Of a DNA stretch of 64,000 nt, positions 57,706-64,000 are shown one piece after another. This DNA comes from Chrysemys picta bellii (lineage: Eukaryota; Chordata; Testudines; Emydidae): NCBI RefSeq assembly GCF_011386835.1, contig NC_088805.1, positions 18,224,836 through 18,288,835 of the forward strand, in the 5' to 3' direction. The notes below the pieces were generated by a model. That model had not been told where the DNA came from and ran no database searches. It was given only the letters and a program-made list of their open reading frames with translations. The translations under genes were made by a program, and so were the position numbers. The first letter of the stretch is position 1. Every line of letters starts with the position of its first letter.

Positions 57706-60700
57706 TTTATGGTAGAGGTATGTGTAATAGAAAATGCATGGCTGGAAAAATGTGGAATGTAGAAACAATGAGATACAGATGTCTTGAATTAGTGACCTTG
57801 TGGTTTGTATGTACTCCCCATCTTTTTTTGTTAAACTCCAGGGAATCTTATTACTGCATTACTCAGTCACAAGAATCTCAAAGCAGATGGTAGATATTAA
57901 TATTCTTTTCACACAAAAAGCCATCACTAAAGGAAGGCAGTAGTGACTTCTTATTCAGCAGGAGGTCTCATTTATGATAAGGCTTATCTTATAGCTGTGT
58001 TTAAGGGCTGTTTTCTGCATTTTCATCCCCTTCCATTAAAACTTAGTTCTCTTTTCCTGTTCAGACCCCTGGGGATATGAATCATTTTGACCTTTTTTCC
58101 TGAAAGCCCCTCTACTACAGTTTACAGGTTTGGTAATCTGAAAATATATTGTGTTTATACAATAATAAAACAGCCATTAAAATGGTTGGCGCCTTTTAAA
58201 AAAGACATACCTTCCTGTACTTTTGATCTATGTACTATGATACTACACATCATCATGTTGTGATCTGTACTAATGAATTTTGCCTTATTCTCTTAGCCCA
58301 TGAAATATTTACAGTATAAAAAAGTGTAATAATCCAGTAGCCCATACAAAAAATCTCTAAGGAGTTGTAAAATAGTCCAAGGATTCTGCCTTTTTATTGA
58401 GCACCACATTTATTTATGTTGCCTTCAAGGGGAGAGCACTGTGCTCCTCTAGCTGATTTCAAGTTCTTTTATTAATAAGATCTTCTACTGTGTCCAGCAA
58501 TTCTTTGTAAGGAATTGATATTTATACAAAAACATAGATATACTGAATAGCCAGAAGAAAACATATCACAATGAATAATGGGATATGCACACTCAAATTC
58601 ATTTGTTTCATTGCTGCATCTGTCAAATGTGAGTTATTTTAGATCAAAAATAGAGAAATAAATAAAAAGGAAATATATTTGTTTCCCATATTTTCTTGGC
58701 TACATAGCAATTTCTGTAGATGGCAAATTCGTCAGTTCTAGTATTAATGTAGCCTATGGCACTCCTATTACTTATCTTTTAAAATTTCATCCAACAGTCT
58801 GCTATAGCAATTTGTGCTTCCACTGATGCACAGACCCTGTTAATGGGATGTGGGCGTCAAGTTCAGGAATAGTACTATATCGAAAAGGTGGTAATACAAC
58901 GTGTTTGCACTGCTTTTAATAGTAATTTTGGTTAAAAATTCCTGGCTTGAGTTCATCATATTGGTTAATGCAGAATGTGTGTTTGCTGCCTAAAATTATG
59001 ACCTCACTGAATGCTACTGATTGTTGGTCATGTGCTGACACATGCCCACCCATTTGCTGATGGTCGGACAACTCAGAAGCAGCAAATGCAGGTTGCAGAG
59101 GTGGATTCTTCTTGGTGATACAATGAGCCATTGCAGAAAGAACATTTTAGAAAAAATAATTGTGGTCAGAATACTACTGAGGCTCAGATAGTAATTGAGA
59201 GACGTCTTCAGACATAGAATAATCCTCTCCTTTGTCATGTGGGGATTCGCTCTCTTACCTGTATCCCAGGTGACTTTTTTCTGTACTTATTAATAGGCTG
59301 TGTTAGTCTGATTGGTTTTGGTTGTTTTATATGCATTTGATTTTTTGCCAAATGTTTTATTTAGTTTTGAAATACCAACACTCTAAGCAATAACAGCTTT
59401 TTCATAAAACATCACTTTAGTGACATGAGAGCTAAACTAAATGGTATGTTATAGTATTCCTTTTTCTAAACAATTGAAGAAGGAAGATCTAATGACTAGA
59501 GCCAGTGGATACTGTCGGAGGTGTAACATTTTGAAATCCTGGGCCATGCCATGTGACTCGAGTCAGGAAATGGAGACTAGTAACCTACCAGCACTTGTGT
59601 GTCAGACCCATATTACAATTGCCTGCCAAACTAAGGTCTGGTGGTAGGTAAAGTATCATTCAGTGTAAGACTCACAGGAAGGTCTCGGGTATGATGTAAA
59701 CGTGCATAGTTAAGGGCTTTAAAAAAGTGTCAGTTTAGTCAATCCATTTCTTAAAGACAGCCAATATCAAGAGTGCAGGTTGGATGTAATATGATCAGTC
59801 ACTCAAAGTTGTGCGCAAATGAGCTAATGTAAGCTGAACGGAAAGCACTGCTGGGAGTCTTTTTAGGAGGGACTTGCAATAATCTGGTCCTGTGATCATG
59901 AGGATAGGTATTACAGTTGAGAGAAATATGGCTTCAGCCTTTGCATATTCCTTACCTGAGTACAAAATGCTTTGTAGATGTCTGATTCAGGTGAGAGGTT
60001 TCCATGGAAAGAGTGTATTTGATAGTAACACCATAAAACTTGACTCGTCCATTCATTCTCCTCAGTAGCTGGGGACATGAAATTTCATAATAATTTCTAA
60101 GCAGGAATTCTGTTTTCCCAGGCTTGAGAACAGGCAATACTATCCAAGCATTCATCCAGGAGGCAGATAAACATGCAGTATATATCGGGCAAGAGTTATA
60201 TATCAATATTAATAACCCTGTCACATGTTGAAAAGGATTTCACTTGCAAGGTTTGAGTATGTGTATTGAATCATCTTCTAAGGAGTTAGGAGAGATCCTT
60301 GGAACACCATAAATCAAATTCCTCTCTGATGGCAAATGCTTGTTTGTCATCATTGACTGACAGGAGCCAATCTTCTAGGTATGACTTGAGTGAATTCCAG
60401 ACCCACCACAATGTTCATTAGATTTTGTTTTTTTTTAGTGAATGTGGTCAGTCATATCAAAAGCTGCTGAGGTCTAGTTTGGCCCAAATGGTGAGCTGGC
60501 CCTAATCTAAAATTAACAAATGATGACTTGTAGTCCCAGCAAGTACAAATGCTTCCCCAGAAGAAGCCCAGGCTGGAAATTACATAGGATGTTGCCAGGG
60601 TTCAAGTGCTTCTGGAAGTGAATGGTCAGCAGCTTCCCAATCACCTTCCCTCAAAAGGAAATATTTGAGGGTCCCTCTAAATGGGGACCACTGGATTTTT

Positions 60701-62062
60701 TTAAAGATGGCGGACACTTTCTCCCTCTTGCCTGATGGTTGTTGATAATGCTCATAAGTCTTCTCAGCTCAGATATGCCACTTGCTTTACACAATCAAAT
60801 GTAATGTGGATCAAGGTTTCAGGGAAGCCATAAAACAGCCATCCTCAGAAAGCAGAGCGACTCCAACCAGTACAAAATCATCTGGGAGCCGATGGCTCTC
60901 ATACTTGGGCTCCGTGACAGCCTCTCTGGCTCCATCTGGCTTATCTACAAAATATCCTAGCAAGTGATCAGAGGAGCTAGTAACAGGAGAAGAAAATAGA
61001 GGTTCATCACTGTGTAGCTCCTGAAAGAACACTTCAGCAGTTCCTGTATCTGCTTTTTAAACAACATGTGCTTTGACTATTTGTGGCCGTTGTTTTCTTC
61101 TTCTTTTTTTTTTTTTCAAGTATTCTTGCAAACGAGTGTGCTGACAGAAATGTTCTCTGAAACAGTAAAATAAGTGAATATTCGTGACTGCAGATATTTG
61201 CACAGGTAACTTGATTTTACTTAAGCTCATCTAATCAGAAAATTTTAAAAGATGTATATGTTGAGTCAGAACAGCGTGAATCTTGACTACTTGTTTGTTC
61301 AACTGTTCATGGACAAACTACAGATGAAAATTGCTTAATTTATAATTTGAGAATCTCATTGCCATCTAGGAAACAAGAGGAAATTCATCAAGTTACTCAT
61401 CATAAACTATTCTTCCAGCTCTGGTTTTCAGCAAAACTTTCACTAACCCATGGCAAATACCATGTTGCTTCTTTTTTTAAAATAGTAATGATATTGCCAA
61501 TGCACATACACCCATTGGTCATAAAATAGTTTACAGTTTTTTCTAAGGTCTATCCTTATTATTGTGTCTCTAATAGAAGGCGAAGAAAAATCTTTTGTGG
61601 CTTCCACCAAATTCCATAAATAGGATTTATATTTATTGGAGATATGTTGAAGGGGGAGCAAAAACCCTGGATGTTTATATTATAAATAGAAAGCTTTTTT
61701 TTCATCATGTCTCTTGTTTACCACTCTCATTACTTCAACCCCTTTACTGAATATTCCTAATACAGGCATTCCAAGTAGGTTACAATTTCCCTTTTCCTTT
61801 TCTTAACATCCCTCGGTGAAGAAATTACTTTTTTTTTTTTTTAACAACTGTACTGAATTTGCAACCATAATTTTGATGAATTAAGATAGTCAGGACAGGT
61901 CATGGATGCCTTCCTAATGCATGGGGGGAAAATCTGTTTTTTGGGCGAAATTAAACCAAATAATCTTGGGCTGTAGATCAAATTAAGTCATGATTATTCT
62001 GATTTCTTCTAAAATGGCAATCTGAAATCCTTCCAATATAGCCCAAACCAGGACTTTCCCAT
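57706..62062. other. Long intron, no gene or clear repeat recognised
   Basis: More than 4 kb with only short frames, T-runs at 61103-61119 and 61829-61842, and no identifiable element or TANGO2 exon. Confidence 0.45.
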
Positions 62063-62215
62063 CCATAGGCGCCGACTTACTCTGTTCCTGAGGGGTCCTT
62101 GATCACTGCTCCACTCCAGGCCTCGCACCCACTCCAGCCCTTTCCCCGAGCCACCCCTCACCTCTTTCCATCCTGCCCCCCAACCTCTTCCTGCCCCCAC
62201 TCCAAACTGCTGTTA
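62063..62215. mobile_element. Partial copy of the cataggtgcc-type hAT element
   Basis: Begins ccataggcgccgacttact, the same kind of end as 30156, then a C-rich interior (inverse orientation to the 30156 copy). The other end is not seen, so it is probably truncated. Confidence 0.55.
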
Positions 62216-62314
62216 GCTCGAGTCTCTCAGTTGATATCCCCTGCCAGTGTTCCTGGTCATCTGTGAGGTGCCCATGTTTTTGATCTTTTTAAGTTTTATT
62301 AGATATGTCTGGTT

Positions 62315-62465
62315 TAAACAGTAAACTGGGATTTGGGAGCTCTGAGTTCTAGTCTCAACTCTGCCATGGGCTTGGGAAAGTAACTTGAATTAGCTGTGCC
62401 CCAGTTTCCCCACCTGTAACATGGAAATAATGATGCATGACTTTGTAAAACACTGAGATTGGCGA
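62315..62465 (+). repeat. MIR SINE
   Basis: actgggatttgggagctctg, gttctagtctcaactctgcc, then ccccagtttccccacctgta and catggaaataatgat follow the MIR core and 3' half closely enough to call the family and strand. Confidence 0.75.
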
Positions 62466-63225
62466 TTGAAAAGACAAAAAGTGAAAAGCACCTTTTTTTA
62501 GCTGAGATTCAATTTTAAAATTAGCATTGTAATTTAAGAAAACAATGTAGCAGCAATGAGCAACTTTTATGCTCAAGCATTTGACCCAAGATGCATGTTG
62601 TTACTTGGGTAGTACTATAGTTGGGAAAATATGATGAACAGTAGTCAAAGTTGTTAACAGAGTTATAACATAATACACCATAATGGTCTTTATAGCTGGA
62701 AAGTCATGGAATATTTGGATTTTTAGATTTCTCAAGGAGATAAGGGGAAGAAGACTTGGAGAAACATTAACTGGATGCTCAAGTATAAGTAGCAATGAGC
62801 AAAGGCACAGAGTTGGGAGTCAGCAAAGAAGACGAGACAGTAGTCAGAGAACGGGAAAGGATGTAAAAGAGGAACGGGGCAGAGTAGTTGTTAGGGGAAG
62901 GGTAATTGAAGGGCTTAACTGAGGGTATTAGTGTTGGTTTTTTTAAATAGTCTCGTAGTGGGAGCACATAGTGTAATTGAGATTTTTCCTCTGCAGAATC
63001 CCTCAAACACTTTAGTGCATGGTAATACTAAGTGCAACCTCTTACTACTTGTATAGTGTCTAACCTAGAAAGAGAAACATGGCGAATCATAGCCTATAAT
63101 CCATCCTTTGCCTCACAAAAATAATGCCTAGTTTTCAACAAATGCCCCCAAAATATTAATAACTAGATGCAGCATATAGTGTAGATTGAAATGTGACACT
63201 GCTGACCTCCACTGTTGCATATCAC
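62466..63225. other. Long intron, nothing recognised
   Basis: Ordinary sequence. Confidence 0.4.
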
Positions 63226-63228
63226 TAT

Positions 63229-63368
63229 GGGCTTGTCTACATTACCTGCTGGATGGGCAGTGATCGATTCATCGGGGGTCAATTTATCGCATCTAGTCTA
63301 GACGCGATAAATCGACTCCCGCTGGATCTATTGCTGCCCGTGATCCATTGGGTAATGTAGACAAGCCC
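63229..63368. mobile_element. 140-bp palindromic MITE with gggcttgtctacatta ends
   Basis: Ends gggcttgtctacattacc and ggtaatgtagacaagccc are perfect inverted repeats of 18 bp. A second internal hairpin surrounds gtctagacgcgata. Flanks are tat and taa, two of three identical. Interior (atcgggggtcaatttatcgc) is shared with 21352 and 55147, so it is likely a deletion derivative of that family. Confidence 0.85.
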
Positions 63369-64000
63369 TAAGTTACTTAATGTGTTTCTGTGAGTATAAA
63401 AGCCCTTTCTGGTATCTAATCTGTATTTCACCTTCGGCCTATTTCATCTCTCATAGTATGAACTGATTCCTACCCAGTTACTTATGGGGTCTACTTCCGT
63501 TGAGGTGTTTATAAACCTTCCTTGCAGGTTTTTTAGGTTAAACATGTTAAGTTCTTAAAGACTTTCCTTTTAAAGCAATCTCTATATACGTCAAGTTAAT
63601 CTTGTAAGTCTGGACTCTTAACTCTTCAATGTCATGTGGTATAAAATGTTTCCAGATGAGACCTGACAATGGTCTCCATGGGATAGAGCTAGTTACTTCA
63701 TATTGGGACCATCACCATAGTAGAGGAATTCTCATTTTTCATGTCTCGGTGTTAGTTGGATCAAACCTTATATGAATGCATAGAAACTTCTGTAATATCA
63801 ACAGTTTCAAAGTTGCTGTCAGTATTGAAGTCATTTGTAACAGATAACAAAAGTAATTTATCTGATAATATGCTAGGACTTGAAGACTTAATAACTTACT
63901 ATTAACATGTATTTAATATTTATATAACCGCAGCGCCCAGAAGCTCAGTGTGCTGGGTGCTGTCATGTCAATACAGTTGGACACAGTATTGAGCTCAATT
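63369..64000. other. Right edge of window, intronic; old repeat trace at about 63930-63985
   Basis: cgcagcgcccagaagctcag, tgtgctgggtgctgt echoes the ancient repeat at 19828. Nothing else recognised. Confidence 0.35.

Overview
This window looks like nuclear DNA from a turtle, probably a hidden-necked (cryptodire) one. I infer this from the repeat mix, recognised by eye: CR1 and RTE-type LINE fragments, Penelope-like elements (PLEs) with GIY-YIG endonuclease, many short hAT-type and 3-bp-TSD inverted-repeat elements, a tRNA-derived SINE and old MIR copies. There is no bacterial gene organisation, CRISPR array, operon or phage.

The only host gene I can support is TANGO2 (transport and Golgi organisation 2 homologue) on the + strand. 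Four exons are present: 23273-23392 (5'UTR end plus start codon), 37676-37764, 41997-42116 and 42879-42993. They join in phase at GT/AG sites and encode residues 1-126 plus two bases of codon 127, close to the N-terminal half of a protein of about 276 residues. The NRDE motif that names the family is intact. The remaining exons are not visible before 64000, so the last intron exceeds 21 kb and the gene runs off the right edge. The acceptor at 23271-23272 implies at least one upstream non-coding exon that I could not place.

Layout: 1-23272 is upstream or 5' intronic DNA holding two PLE copies, CR1 and RTE fragments, several short inverted-repeat elements and a perfect 49-bp palindrome. 23393-37675 is the first intron after the start codon, with an LTR-like repeat, a hAT element whose two ends are inverted copies of the same end, and a nest of hAT-type elements at 34748-36101. 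37765-41996 holds a hAT-type element carrying a SINE, plus C-rich repeats. 42117-42878 is a short, element-free intron. 42994-64000 is the start of a long intron with a PLE of a second family, itself broken by two later insertions, and a long PLE copy broken by an inverted-repeat element.

No novel multi-gene system was found. The notable content is mobile-element structure: many insertions can be fixed to the base by target-site duplications (TSDs), and several record the order of insertion. The host gene and the elements do not form a pathway; the elements are intronic or flanking passengers.
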